Of a stretch of DNA of 64,000 nucleotides, positions 45,633 through 54,589 are shown in pieces. The position numbers were made by a program, and so were the translations under genes. The notes under the pieces are model-generated. The model was not told the DNA's origin. It worked only from the letters and a program-made list of their open reading frames with translations, and ran no database searches. The first letter of the stretch is position 1. Each line of letters starts with the position of its first letter. Source of the stretch: Brasilonema angustatum HA4187-MV1 (GTDB lineage Bacteria; Cyanobacteriota; Cyanobacteriia; Cyanobacteriales; Nostocaceae); NCBI GenBank assembly GCA_019359695.1, contig JAHHGV010000004.1, positions 34,031 through 98,030 of the forward strand, written 5' to 3'.

Positions 45633-45838
45633 TTATAAATACAATTAACCTGTTCAACTGCTCAGCCTTTCACAACACAACCAAATATCGTCATCAAACT
45701 CCCAAAATACAGCTTCTCAACAAAATCTCACGCAAGACTTGAAAACAAGAGTTATCTCCTTTGAAATAGAAAAAAATAATCATCAAAACTTTTGTGAGCC
45801 ACCTCTTACATTTTTCCGTCCCATAGCATAATAGAGAT

Positions 45839-46960
45839 GTGACTCATCTATTAAACCCTTTACGATCCCTCAAACAAGGTCACTGGTTCAAGCTCATCTG
45901 CGGGGCCAGCTACCAACATCTGCCTGCGGTCAGAAGTTTAACACTAGCCTACACTTTGGCTGGCGCTGACTGCATAGATGTTGCCGCTGATCCAGCTGTC
46001 ATTGCCGCAGCCAAAGATGGACTGCAAGCTGCTTCTGCCTTATCAGAGGTTGCTGGGCAGCAAAGATTTGGCTTGCCTGGAAGGTCTCCCCTGTTGATGG
46101 TTAGTCTCAACGACGGGGAAGATCCACATTTCCGTAAAGCTGAGTTTAATTCTACAGAATGCCCCAAGGAATGTGATAGACCATGTGAAAGGATTTGTCC
46201 AGCCCAAGCAATTGTTTTTAATAGTATAAAAAACGAATCATCAGGGGTTATATCACAAAAATGCTACGGATGTGGTCGTTGCATACCCGTTTGTCCATAC
46301 AATATAATTTATACAAGATCATATGTATCAACGCCAGGAGCGATCGCACCATTGATCCTGTCATCAGGAGTAGATGCCGTAGAAATTCATACAAATGTTG
46401 GGCGTTTGACAGAATTTCAAAGATTGTGGCAAGCTATTTTACCTTGGGTTGAGCGTTTGAAGTTAGTCGCAATCAGTTGTCCAGATGGAGAGGGTCTGAT
46501 TGACTATCTTCATGCCCTTTATAACGTAATTGCCCCCATACCGTGTGCTTTAATTTGGCAGACTGACGGTCGTCCGATGAGTGGAGATATTGGTAATGGT
46601 ACCACTCAGGCAGCCGTCAAATTAGGGCAAAAAGTCTTGGCAGCTAAATTACCGGGATATGTGCAATTAGCTGGTGGAACCAACAGCTACACTGTTGCCA
46701 AGTTGAAGGCAATGGATCTTCTCAAGAGAACAGGGGAAGCTTATTCCTCTTCGTCCTCTTCGTCCTCTTCCATTGCTGGTATCGCTTACGGTAGTTACGC
46801 CCGGGTACTACTATCACCAATTCTCGAGCAATTAGAAGCAAGGGAGGTGAAAAATGCTTGTCTTAAAACAACTGTCCGCTTAGAAGAAGAACCAGAATTG
46901 CTCGCTCAAGCGGTTTCGCTTGCACATTCTCTCGTTTCCCAGCTCAAGTCACAGCAGTAG
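45839..46960 (+). CDS. ldpA: LdpA, iron-sulfur circadian input protein
   Basis: Light-dependent period protein A, which adjusts circadian period to light by sensing cellular redox state. The 373-residue product has two ferredoxin-like clusters (CDRPCERICP about 113-122, and CYGCGRCIPVCP about 142-153). The N-terminal LKQGHWFKLICGASYQHLP and later LAGGTNSYTVAKL match the family. The start is GTG. A run of nine serines near residue 305 is encoded by a 9-bp tandem repeat (TCCTCTTCG) and is unusual for the family. Confidence 0.9.
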   Translation: MTHLLNPLRSLKQGHWFKLICGASYQHLPAVRSLTLAYTLAGADCIDVAADPAVIAAAKDGLQAASALSEVAGQQRFGLPGRSPLLMVSLNDGEDPHFRKAEFNSTECPKECDRPCERICPAQAIVFNSIKNESSGVISQKCYGCGRCIPVCPYNIIYTRSYVSTPGAIAPLILSSGVDAVEIHTNVGRLTEFQRLWQAILPWVERLKLVAISCPDGEGLIDYLHALYNVIAPIPCALIWQTDGRPMSGDIGNGTTQAAVKLGQKVLAAKLPGYVQLAGGTNSYTVAKLKAMDLLKRTGEAYSSSSSSSSSIAGIAYGSYARVLLSPILEQLEAREVKNACLKTTVRLEEEPELLAQAVSLAHSLVSQLKSQQ

Positions 46961-47067
46961 GGAACACTGTTCCTTATGAGCGCGTTGCGGACACTTTCTG
47001 GTGGCGGGGTGATCCTCCTCGTACTACAAGTGTCCAAGTATCTCTAAAAAACGTCACCATAAAAAGC

Positions 47068-48810
47068 ATGACGATTAAAGACGATCTTCAAAAATTGTTG
47101 GACATTTTGCCCCAAGACCTGCGGCAGATACTAGAAAAGCATCCTCAACGAGATAGCCTAGTAGAAGTGGTCTTGGATTTGGGTCGTCGTCCTGAAGCTC
47201 GCTTTCCCAATCAAGCAGAGTATCTGGGCGAAACACCCGTTACGCAAGAACAGATAGATGATTGTATCAAGAGAGTGGGAACCTTTGGCGCGGATAATCG
47301 GGCAGGAATTGAGCAAACCCTGCACAGGATTAGTGCCATCCGCAATCGCAGTGGTAAGATTATCGGCTTAACCTGTCGTGTTGGTCGGGCAATATTCGGC
47401 ACAATTACCATGATCCGCGATTTGGTGGAAACTGGAAAATCAATTCTCATGCTGGGACGCCCAGGTGTGGGTAAAACCACTGCACTACGGGAGATTGCCC
47501 GTGTTTTAGCGGATGATTTTCACAAGCGAGTAGTGATCATTGACACTTCTAACGAAATCGCTGGAGATGGTGACGTTGCCCACCCCGCGATCGGTCGCTC
47601 ACGCCGGATGCAAGTGGCTCATCCAGAACAACAGCATCAAGTGATGATTGAAGCTGTGGAAAACCATATGCCAGAAGTCATCGTGATTGATGAAATTGGT
47701 ACAGAACTGGAAGCCTTAGCAGCTCGTACTATTGCTGAACGAGGTGTCCAGTTGGTAGGAACTGCTCATGGTAATCAGATTGAAAACCTGATCAAAAATC
47801 CGACGCTTGCTGACTTGGTTGGTGGTATCCAGGCTGTGACACTGGGAGACGATGAAGCCAGACGGCGAGGGACTCAAAAGACAGTTTTAGAACGCAAAGC
47901 ACCTCCCACTTTCGAGATTGCGGTGGAAATGTCAGAACGGCAACGCTGGGTAGTTCACGACAGCGTCGCTGACACAGTTGATACTCTCCTACGGGGGCGT
48001 CAGCCTAGTCCGCAAGTCAGAACTGTGGATGACAATGGCAATGTGAACGTGACTCGTCAGCTTACCGCAATCAACGGTCGTGGACAAACACTTGGTGGGG
48101 AAGAATCTTTTCCAGCACCAGCACGACAGTCAAATGGCTGGCGTGCAACTGGACAAATGATACCCCTACCGACATTGTCTGGTCAAAGCCAAAAAAGTTC
48201 TGGAGTTAGTGAGTTTGACCGCTTACTCGATGAATCCTTTAATGGTTTTGATGGCTTTGATTTTGACTCCACCACTACTAGACATGCAGGACCTAACGGC
48301 GAAGATTTGCCACTGCACGTATATCCCTATGGCGTTAGCCGCAGCCAATTGGAACAGGTCGTTGGGGTACTTTCTTTACCAGTGACATTGACAAAAGATC
48401 TAGATAGTGCTGATGCTATATTGGCGTTGCGATCGCACGTCAAAAACCACGCCAAATTACGGCAAATGGCTAGAGCACGTCAAATACCGATTCATATGAT
48501 CAAGTCCAGCACCCTACCGCAGATAACCCGAGGCTTGCGGCGGTTGCTGAATATGGACGATCCGGAAGTTAACGACGATCGCGAAATGCAACTGTTTCTC
48601 CACAGCGCCAGTGATGATGAAATGGACGCCTTGGAAGAAGCAAGACTTGCTGTAGAGCAAATCGTGATTCCCAAAGGACAGCCAGTCGAATTATTGCCCC
48701 GTTCTCCTCAAGTGCGGAAAATGCAGCACGAGTTGGTAGAACACTATCGGCTGAAATCTAATAGCTTTGGGGAAGAACCAAATCGGCGTTTGCGGATTTA
48801 TCCAGCTTAA
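47068..48810 (+). CDS. Ycf45-like AAA ATPase with R3H domain
   Basis: A 580-residue protein of the Ycf45 / SpoIIIAA-like group, conserved in cyanobacteria and some plastids. Walker A LGRPGVGKTTALR (about 129-141), VVIIDTSNEIAGDGD and Walker B EVIVIDEIGTELE mark the ATPase domain. A linker with low complexity follows. The C-terminal R3H-like single-strand nucleic-acid-binding segment (EEARLAVEQIVIPKGQ through LVEHYRLKSNSFGEEPNRRLRIYP) completes it. The role is not well defined. It lies 107 bp after ldpA. Confidence 0.88.
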   Translation: MTIKDDLQKLLDILPQDLRQILEKHPQRDSLVEVVLDLGRRPEARFPNQAEYLGETPVTQEQIDDCIKRVGTFGADNRAGIEQTLHRISAIRNRSGKIIGLTCRVGRAIFGTITMIRDLVETGKSILMLGRPGVGKTTALREIARVLADDFHKRVVIIDTSNEIAGDGDVAHPAIGRSRRMQVAHPEQQHQVMIEAVENHMPEVIVIDEIGTELEALAARTIAERGVQLVGTAHGNQIENLIKNPTLADLVGGIQAVTLGDDEARRRGTQKTVLERKAPPTFEIAVEMSERQRWVVHDSVADTVDTLLRGRQPSPQVRTVDDNGNVNVTRQLTAINGRGQTLGGEESFPAPARQSNGWRATGQMIPLPTLSGQSQKSSGVSEFDRLLDESFNGFDGFDFDSTTTRHAGPNGEDLPLHVYPYGVSRSQLEQVVGVLSLPVTLTKDLDSADAILALRSHVKNHAKLRQMARARQIPIHMIKSSTLPQITRGLRRLLNMDDPEVNDDREMQLFLHSASDDEMDALEEARLAVEQIVIPKGQPVELLPRSPQVRKMQHELVEHYRLKSNSFGEEPNRRLRIYPA

Positions 48811-48896
<86 letters not shown>

Positions 48897-49069
48897 CAAT
48901 TGTTTTTTTCTTTCTTCTGAATACTGAATTCTGTATTCTGAATTCTTCTTCAAACTGATAACTGTAAAAAAGCAATAGGTGACAGGTTACAGTTTCTCTG
49001 TACCCTGTCACCTGTCTTCTAAAATCTCTGTTTACCCGTTTATCTGCCTAGTTTGTTTTGTCCTTTATA

Positions 49070-49420
49070 CTAGTCCTTTATACTATCAGCAGTCCTTTCA
49101 GCTGTATCTGGGTACACCTTACCCAAGTCTTTTACAGCTTCTGCTGATTGTCCTGCAATTCTTTTGGCGCGTTCACCAGGAGCATCTTCGGTTTCGCGAG
49201 CTTGCTTAAACCATCCTCCTACTGTTTGCGGTCTGTCGGAAGAGTTCCGCTCTAGGGCTTGGTTAACTCTGTTGGTTAAGTCTTTGTCACTACTCTCATT
49301 AGTAACATTTGTTGTCAGCACTAGCAACCCAGCTAAAACCACAGCGAAAAAACGTTTTACCTGAAGTTGGTTAAATAGAGAATTGATCTGAGCAAATGCC
49401 TTAGAAATCAAATTTATCAT
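49070..49420 (-). CDS. membrane-anchored protein of unknown function
   Basis: A 116-residue protein with one hydrophobic segment (RFFAVVLAGLLVLTTNV, about 22-38) and a hydrophilic, probably extracytoplasmic, tail (NRVNQALERNSSDRPQTVGGWFKQARETEDAPGERAKRI). The tail resembles proteins sometimes annotated as low-temperature-induced in cyanobacteria, a link I hold loosely. The ATG at 49420 follows GGAG; an upstream start would add ten residues. Confidence 0.55.
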   Translation of the reverse strand: MINLISKAFAQINSLFNQLQVKRFFAVVLAGLLVLTTNVTNESSDKDLTNRVNQALERNSSDRPQTVGGWFKQARETEDAPGERAKRIAGQSAEAVKDLGKVYPDTAERTADSIKD

Positions 49421-49450
49421 TACAAGACTCCATTCGTTAATTTTCAACAC

Positions 49451-49802
49451 TTTTTACAGTTTCAGAACCGGAGCAAACTCGCCTCAATCACAGGTTGGCT
49501 CCGGAAAAGGAGTCAAAATTAACCTATCTTCAAGCGAATAAGCCGTCCTGAATATAAGTCAAGACTAACTGTAAAAATGTAATAATTCTTCTAACAGAAG
49601 TCATAGCTTGGTTATGGAAAAGATAAGACTATGTGCGGATTTGCTCTGACATAACCCAGGCAGTATATTTAGATCTCTGGTGAAAATATGTTGGTTTTTT
49701 TAAGATTTACGGGTTCCGACTGTCTTGCAACGAAGCCAGAAGGGCTATAGATAGTCAATAAAGATAGAATGAAGAAACCATATAACCAACTAAACATTGC
49801 TG
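49451..49802. other. intergenic region, no gene seen
   Basis: About 350 bp between the membrane-anchored protein and the toxin-antitoxin operon. I see no gene. Promoters for the two divergent units are expected here. Confidence 0.4.
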
Positions 49803-50024
49803 ATGAGCAAGCCTGCGTCCTTACAGACAGTTATTGAGTATGTAGAGGCTCTTTCAACCGAAGAGCAAGATTTATTATTGGAACTAATTCATAAACGACG
49901 AGTTGAAAAACGGCGTCAAGAAATCGCCAGCAATGCAGCACAAACGTTGGAAGCAATTAAAACAGGTAGGGCAAAACGTGGTACTCTTGCTAATCTACGG
50001 GCTGATTTGCTGAGTGACGAATGA
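49803..50024 (+). CDS. antitoxin-like small protein, first gene of TA operon
   Basis: A 73-residue helical charged protein ([24 protein letters not shown], then [29 protein letters not shown]). It resembles small antitoxin-like proteins found next to RelE/HigB toxins in cyanobacteria. Its stop overlaps the toxin ATG (ATGA), so translation is coupled. Its position before the toxin is that of a classical antitoxin, yet a second, XRE-type antitoxin follows the toxin. The ATG at 49803 is chosen over a TTG two codons earlier. Confidence 0.65.
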   Translation: MSKPASLQTVIEYVEALSTEEQDLLLELIHKRRVEKRRQEIASNAAQTLEAIKTGRAKRGTLANLRADLLSDE

Positions 50025-50377
50025 GAGAGGTTGTCTTTTACCGCACTGATTTAGAACGTTGTCCTATTGAAGAATTTCTTGATTCTCTGTGTGGGAAACA
50101 AGCGCAAAAAGTACTATGGGTATTACGGCTGATTCAAGAGCTTGATTCTGTGCCAAGTCAATATCTTAAGAAATTAGTGAATACAGATGATATCTGGGAA
50201 GTGAGAGTTCAAGTAGGCAATAATACATTTCGTCTACTTGGCTTTTTTGAAGATAATAACCTGATTGTTTTAACAAACGGATTTGCTAAAAAGACACAAA
50301 AAACTCCATCCCAAGAGATTGAGTTAGCAGAACACCGAAAAAGAGATTATTTAAGCAGGAAACAAAATGATGAGTGA
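50021..50377 (+). CDS. HigB/Gp49-like toxin of RelE/ParE superfamily
   Basis: A 118-residue protein of the phage-derived Gp49-like / HigB family, which act as ribosome-dependent mRNA interferases in known members. Family stretches: [52 protein letters not shown] and [29 protein letters not shown]. It overlaps both neighbours by a few bases, giving a compact three-gene operon. Toxicity is inferred from the family. Confidence 0.82.
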   Translation: MREVVFYRTDLERCPIEEFLDSLCGKQAQKVLWVLRLIQELDSVPSQYLKKLVNTDDIWEVRVQVGNNTFRLLGFFEDNNLIVLTNGFAKKTQKTPSQEIELAEHRKRDYLSRKQNDE

Positions 50378-50645
50378 TGTAGAGAAATACATTGCCAGAC
50401 GCAAGCAAACTGATCCGGAGTTCGCTGAAAATTTTGAATCTGGATATTCCAGTTTTAAAATTGGCGTGTTGCTGGCGCAAGCAAGAATTGAAGCGGGAAT
50501 GACACAAGAAGAATTAGCACGTCGGTTAAATTTGCATGAATCTATAATTATCAGAATCGAAAACGATGGCTCAGATGTTGGTATCTCTACTTTAGAAAAA
50601 TATGCTAATGCCTTGGGGAAGAAACTTTATGTAGAAATTCAATAA
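50367..50645 (+). CDS. HigA-like XRE-family antitoxin
   Basis: A 92-residue protein with a C-terminal helix-turn-helix of the XRE type ([20 protein letters not shown], then [12 protein letters not shown], then [12 protein letters not shown]). It is the usual partner of HigB toxins, binding the toxin and the operon promoter. It overlaps the toxin gene by 11 bp. Starts at the first or second ATG (MMSD) are equally possible. Confidence 0.82.
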   Translation: MMSDVEKYIARRKQTDPEFAENFESGYSSFKIGVLLAQARIEAGMTQEELARRLNLHESIIIRIENDGSDVGISTLEKYANALGKKLYVEIQ

Positions 50646-50876
50646 GTGCGTAGACGTAAAATGACTGGGAACCAACAAACCAAGAAATAGAAGAAGTAGC
50701 GTGCAAGTTTATCTTCGCGAATTGTTATAACCCACAATTTGCCAGCATCGTACTACAAGCACAAGAAGAAGATCCAAATTGGATGTAGTGCCAGGTAACG
50801 AAAACGTAGAAACCGCAACACTCCGTGGGAAATCACTTGTTTGCTAATCTTTACAATTGTGTGTAAGCCTTATATG
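50646..50876. other. intergenic region, decayed coding sequence
   Basis: Short protein-like stretches occur in different frames (for example around 50690-50790) without start or ribosome binding site. The segment is best read as decayed coding DNA of unknown origin. Confidence 0.4.
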
Positions 50877-51243
50877 TTACAGTTTACAAGTCTGGACGCG
50901 AGAGAAGAGATTGTTAACTGCCCAAGATCGAGTTCTCCACTCAGGTCCCAACACCCTCTCGGAGATGTCCCTAGGGAGATGTCCCTGGGGGGCATTTATG
51001 GAGAAGGTTAATTCATTGTAGTTCAGCCATTCTCTGTTCCAAAACATTCCTTTGCGCCAACCCACGCGATCGCCAAACTTTTCGTAGTCTTCACCCACCC
51101 TTTCCCAAATGCGCTTTTGCACACTAAAACCAAAGCGCCCACCACTGTATTTTACCCAAAGTTGGTCAATTGTGCGGAGGTCAGTGCAGGGAAAGTTTTC
51201 GATGGATTGAGTAGAGAGCCAGCCTTCTTTTTCTTTACCAAGA
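50877..51243 (-). pseudogene. GUN4-domain gene fragment
   Basis: Read on the minus strand, the frame gives EGWLSTQSIENFPCTD, then LWVKYSGGRFGFSVQKRIW, KFGDRVGWRKG and WLNYNELTFSINAPQGHLP. This is the C-terminal part of a GUN4 domain. GUN4 proteins bind porphyrins and stimulate Mg chelatase, and the domain also occurs at the end of kinase and protease-like proteins. No start codon or N-terminus is present; upstream lies the repeat at 51303. A 15-bp duplication (GGGAGATGTCCCT twice, near 50963-50990) has altered the C-terminus. Clearly a remnant. Confidence 0.75.
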
Positions 51244-51302
51244 GATCCCCCAACCCACGCGCTTGTGCTACAACAGGGGGATCTTAAGCGAACCCTATTG
51301 AA

Positions 51303-51384
51303 ACCTCACCCTGCCCTACCGGGCATCCCTCTCCTTATTAAGGAGAGGGAAAGATTTTTGCGCAGCTAAAAGCGAGGGTGAGGT
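51303..51384. mobile_element. 82-bp MITE-like element
   Basis: ACCTCACCCT and AGGGTGAGGT form 10-bp inverted ends. Inside, CCCTCTCCTTA-TTA-AGGAGAGGG-type pairing makes a strong hairpin. A partial reverse-oriented relative is at 36953-36987. Confidence 0.65.
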
Positions 51385-51486
51385 GAAAAGCAATCCGGTG
51401 TGTACACTATAGCCTTATAAAGGGAGGAAGAAGAATTATATTCTCTCTATTGATGTCTACTTACTTACTGTAAATACAACAGCTAT

Positions 51487-51549
51487 ATCCAAAAAAAACC
51501 CCGATAATATCGAGGTGTGCTGTGCTTTTATTTATGCAGCGTATTCCAG
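51487..51549 (-). ncRNA. candidate small RNA 1
   Basis: On the minus strand a TACAAT box (51561-51556) is followed about 40 bp later by a hairpin (CCTCGA-TATTA-TCGGGG, 51515-51499) and eight Ts (to 51491). A transcript of about 60 nt is predicted, with no open frame. I cannot match it to a named family; the Yfr1 core motif is absent. Confidence 0.3.
51491..51515 (-). terminator. minus-strand terminator of candidate RNA 1
   Basis: A 6-bp stem with one G-U pair is followed by eight Ts on the minus strand. It lies far from any protein gene on that strand. Confidence 0.6.
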
Positions 51550-51731
51550 TGTTGTATTGTATTTTCATTTGAATAAAACAATTTCACACCATCCTAAAGG
51601 AGTAAAACGTTAATATGTAACTGAATATACATATTTTTCCATGTAAAGTTTAAGGAAAAAGCCGGAATTCTTGACTACAAACCAAATTAAAATCTCAACA
51701 ATAGCTTGAATGACTAAATCCTATCAATTAT

Positions 51732-51754
51732 AAAAAACCCCGAGCAAGTCGGGG
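51732..51754 (-). terminator. minus-strand terminator of candidate RNA 2
   Basis: CCCCGA-CTTGC-TCGGGG followed by TTTTTT on the minus strand. The nearest minus-strand protein gene ends about 500 bp away, so the terminator probably belongs to a separate short transcript. Confidence 0.75.
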
Positions 51755-51800
51755 TGAAGGTCTTTGCCAAAACAGGTTTCCTGTGACGTTTCTATTTTGA
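51732..51800 (-). ncRNA. candidate small RNA 2, possibly Yfr2-like
   Basis: The minus strand reads GAAACGTCACAGGAAACCTG, then an unstructured stretch, then a GC-rich hairpin with a T-run. The GGAAAC element in an ACAGG-AAA-CCTGT stem recalls the Yfr2 family of cyanobacterial RNAs, but the match is from memory. The 5' end is a guess. No open frame is present. Confidence 0.35.
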
Positions 51801-51901
51801 TCTACAAACAAGCTCTCGCACCCCATCCAAAAGATAGAAAGCTGAAAATCGTGATGGTGTATACATACTGTTAAGTGGGTGGCAAGAAATAAACGTAACC
51901 A

Positions 51902-51927
51902 TGTCCGCAGCGTTAACGCTGCGGACA
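51902..51927. repeat. perfect 26-bp palindrome
   Basis: TGTCCGCAGCGTT and its mirror AACGCTGCGGACA lie with no loop, followed after a few bases by a T-run (plus strand). It could be a terminator or a protein-binding site. Confidence 0.7.
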
Positions 51928-52059
51928 GACAGAACTTTTTTCTATTTACTTAGTTTATGATTTTTTATTTAATAAGTCATGAAGTAAGCTTCATGATGAA
52001 ACGTTAATTACCCTACTAAGGGCAGGGAACAGGGAACAGTGAACAATTGATCACTGGTA

Positions 52060-52192
52060 ATACCGTTTCACTTTAAGGTTGATACAAATAGGCAGCAGAG
52101 GAGCAGAGGAGCAGAGGAGCAGAGGAGCAGGGGAGCAGGGGAGAAAGAATTAGAGACTAATCATTTGTATCAAGGATTTCGTGAAATGGTAT
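52060..52192. mobile_element. MITE-like element, copy 2
   Basis: It has the same inverted ends as 14127-14226 (ATACCGTTTCAC / GTGAAATGGTAT) and the same subterminal TTGATACA / TGTATCA. It is 133 bp long because an 8-bp unit (GCAGAGGA) has expanded inside it (about 52090-52140). Confidence 0.7.
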
Positions 52193-52257
52193 AACTGGTA
52201 ACTGATAACTGATAAAGATGTACCTAGCTTCGTCAAAAATAAAATATGAGTTCTATA

Positions 52258-53352
52258 TTAAGCAAGAAAATCTTCCAAGCTTAGTACATTTACCCAACTT
52301 GAACTGTTATTAGATTCATGGGATAAATCCATTAATAACTGAGAGTAAATCCCTTCTCGTAAGGATGGAACGATTTGTTTTTTGGATTCAATTCCTTGCA
52401 CCCATTCATCTACAACTCTCAAAAATGCAGAAATGCGACCATCTGAGTGATTTTTCGGAAACAATAATCGATTGGGAATTTCAATTTCAGTTAATGGTTT
52501 ACCTGGTTGAGAAGACAAAACACGAAACCCATGTACGTAATCTTTTTGATTTTCACTTCCTAATACTAGAGTTGCGCGATCGCCATACACTTCTATCCAA
52601 TGAGTACGCGATGCATGAACCACAGCACTGATAGAAACTTGACAAGGTGTCCCATCTGCCAACTCTAACATCAGCATACAGGTGTCATCGGTTTCTACGG
52701 GCTTTAATTCTCCAGTGTTGGAGTCTAGTCGTTCGGCGATCGCGGTAGTGAAATGGGCGTTTAACTTGCGTACAGGACCAAATAGCCAATGAATATAATC
52801 AAAAGTGTGAGAACCCAAAGATCCTAATGCACCGCCTCCTTGGTCTTTACGAGAATACCAGTTCCAAGGGCGTCCAGCATCAGCACGAGAAGAACCTAGC
52901 CAATCAATTCTAATCAAACGCTTTGAACCCACATAACCTTGTGACAACAATTCCGAAAAGAATTGCCATCCTGGTACAAAGCGAAATTCAAAGTCTACAG
53001 TTGCAATCACACCTGCTTTTTGGGCTAACTGGTAAAGTTCTTTAGCTTCGGCTGCATTTAGAGTTGTGGGTTTTTCTATTAATACGTGTTTTCCTGCTTG
53101 CAGCGCTGCTTTTGCCATTTCGTAATGCAAAAATGGTGGTGTGGAAATGCTTACTGCTTGGACTTCTTGCAGCCTAACGATATCTGTGATTGTATTGCAG
53201 GCGTGAGGAATATTGTAGGATTGTGCGATCGCTTTAGCTTTATTTAAATCTTGGTTATATACAGCAACGATCTGTGTCTGAGGATGAGCCAGAAATCCAG
53301 GAATATGCACTTTCTGACCAAATCCCGTGCCAATAACAGCAACGCCAATCAC
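52258..53352 (-). CDS. Gfo/Idh/MocA family oxidoreductase
   Basis: A 364-residue NAD(P)-dependent dehydrogenase. The Rossmann motif VIGTGFG is at the extreme N-terminus. The family signature GKHVLIEKPTTLNAAEA (Lys of EKP) lies near residue 100 and the GGGALGSLGSHTFDYIHWLFG motif near 185. The substrate is unknown. A longer frame from 53451 would begin with residues encoded by a heptamer repeat (FPVYCSLFPVPCSLFPV). The GTG at 53352, giving MIGVAVIGTGFGQ, is the more credible start. Confidence 0.85.
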   Translation of the reverse strand: MIGVAVIGTGFGQKVHIPGFLAHPQTQIVAVYNQDLNKAKAIAQSYNIPHACNTITDIVRLQEVQAVSISTPPFLHYEMAKAALQAGKHVLIEKPTTLNAAEAKELYQLAQKAGVIATVDFEFRFVPGWQFFSELLSQGYVGSKRLIRIDWLGSSRADAGRPWNWYSRKDQGGGALGSLGSHTFDYIHWLFGPVRKLNAHFTTAIAERLDSNTGELKPVETDDTCMLMLELADGTPCQVSISAVVHASRTHWIEVYGDRATLVLGSENQKDYVHGFRVLSSQPGKPLTEIEIPNRLLFPKNHSDGRISAFLRVVDEWVQGIESKKQIVPSLREGIYSQLLMDLSHESNNSSSWVNVLSLEDFLA

Positions 53353-53394
53353 AGTAAATGAATTCCTTTTTATATTTTTCTGAGTTATTTTACC

Positions 53395-53450
53395 ATTAAC
53401 AGGGAATAGGGAACAGGGAACAGGGAACAGTGAACAGTAAACAGGGAACA
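53395..53450. repeat. heptamer STRR (GGGAACA)
   Basis: Tandem GGGAACA and variants lie between the oxidoreductase gene and the CooC-like gene. They create an artificial N-terminal extension of the oxidoreductase frame. Confidence 0.8.
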
Positions 53451-53493
53451 AGGGGTGGACGAGTCTGTTTCCTACCTAGATAACTGATAACTG

Positions 53494-54486
53494 TTAAGCT
53501 GTAGCGAGTTTGTTGCTTTGAAAGCGCTCAAATGGATTGAAACCAGGTTGAATTTGTGCTGTAAAGTGGACTCCTGCCCAATCATGTGCAGTTTCTTCGT
53601 GATGGTAAAGCATTCGAGTGAGTCGGTTTTCCCAGTTCTGTGAGGGAAGCTGACGCAATAAATCGGTAAGGCTATAGAATGCATCCAACACCGTGAAGCT
53701 AGCTTCGCGCACATGAGGTGGACGAGAAAGTACTAATGAGTCCCGTTGGACAAAAAATGCGTCGTGGGGAATGACTGCATCCACAGTTCGCATGAGATAA
53801 TTTTCAATTGCTGCGACTTCGTGACGAGAGTGGATGTCAGTCGCCACGACTAGCATTTCAATACCAAAGTTTTTGGCGTGTGCGAGAAAATCCCCTGCAT
53901 TGCTAACTGACTTGCGCGTTGGTTTGACAACATAGATATTTGTGTCGAACAAGCTTGGTAAGGGTGAAGCGAAAACATCCTTACCTGCTGACATATCAAC
54001 AATAATCGCCTCGTTGTGATCTTCCCAAACGTGCTTTAAGAAAATCTCAATCGCCCCGGTTTTGCTGTGAAAGCACTTTTTGCGGTAATCGTCTTGCGTA
54101 AAATCACCAACTCGGATCAATTCCACTCCATCAATGAGAGTGACATAGCGATTGCGCCACTCGGCTGGTTCTCTTAACCGCAACAAACGCGATCCTTCCC
54201 CAGGCGGAGTTGTTTTTATCATTGGTAAATCAGCAGTAATTCTCGGATTGCTACCAGCAAAGTAAGAACGCAACCAATCTAAATCATTACCAATATCCCG
54301 TGCAGTTCCCGAATCTCCCCGCTGCATTTCGACAGGCGTTGCACCCAGTTCTTCAGCTAGATGCAAATTGTGATCGCCATCAATACCTAAAACTTGGAAA
54401 TCACAGAAATAGTTCAGAAATTGTAAAAGGCAGGTACTAATAGTGGTTTTTCCACTTCCTCCTTTGCCATAAACAGCTAATCTCAT
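53494..54486 (-). CDS. CooC/MinD-like P-loop NTPase
   Basis: A 330-residue SIMIBI-class NTPase. A deviant Walker A (YGKGGSGKTTIST, residues 6-18) with the signature lysine, VLGIDGDHN (switch I) and IIVDMSAGKDVF (Walker B/switch II) are present. The class includes CooC (nickel insertion), NifH and MinD. There is no CxC metal motif of CooC visible, so the job is open. The gene lies 103 bp downstream of a CoaR-type cobalt sensor on the same strand, which suggests a link to metal or tetrapyrrole handling. Confidence 0.75.
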   Translation of the reverse strand: MRLAVYGKGGSGKTTISTCLLQFLNYFCDFQVLGIDGDHNLHLAEELGATPVEMQRGDSGTARDIGNDLDWLRSYFAGSNPRITADLPMIKTTPPGEGSRLLRLREPAEWRNRYVTLIDGVELIRVGDFTQDDYRKKCFHSKTGAIEIFLKHVWEDHNEAIIVDMSAGKDVFASPLPSLFDTNIYVVKPTRKSVSNAGDFLAHAKNFGIEMLVVATDIHSRHEVAAIENYLMRTVDAVIPHDAFFVQRDSLVLSRPPHVREASFTVLDAFYSLTDLLRQLPSQNWENRLTRMLYHHEETAHDWAGVHFTAQIQPGFNPFERFQSNKLATA

Positions 54487-54589
54487 CGTTTACTTTGTTT
54501 TGTCTTATTTTTGATTCACAACGATATTGGAGCTTATTCTCAAATGTGAAATTAGGAAACAGTGCCGAAAAAACTTTTTGATACTAGTA

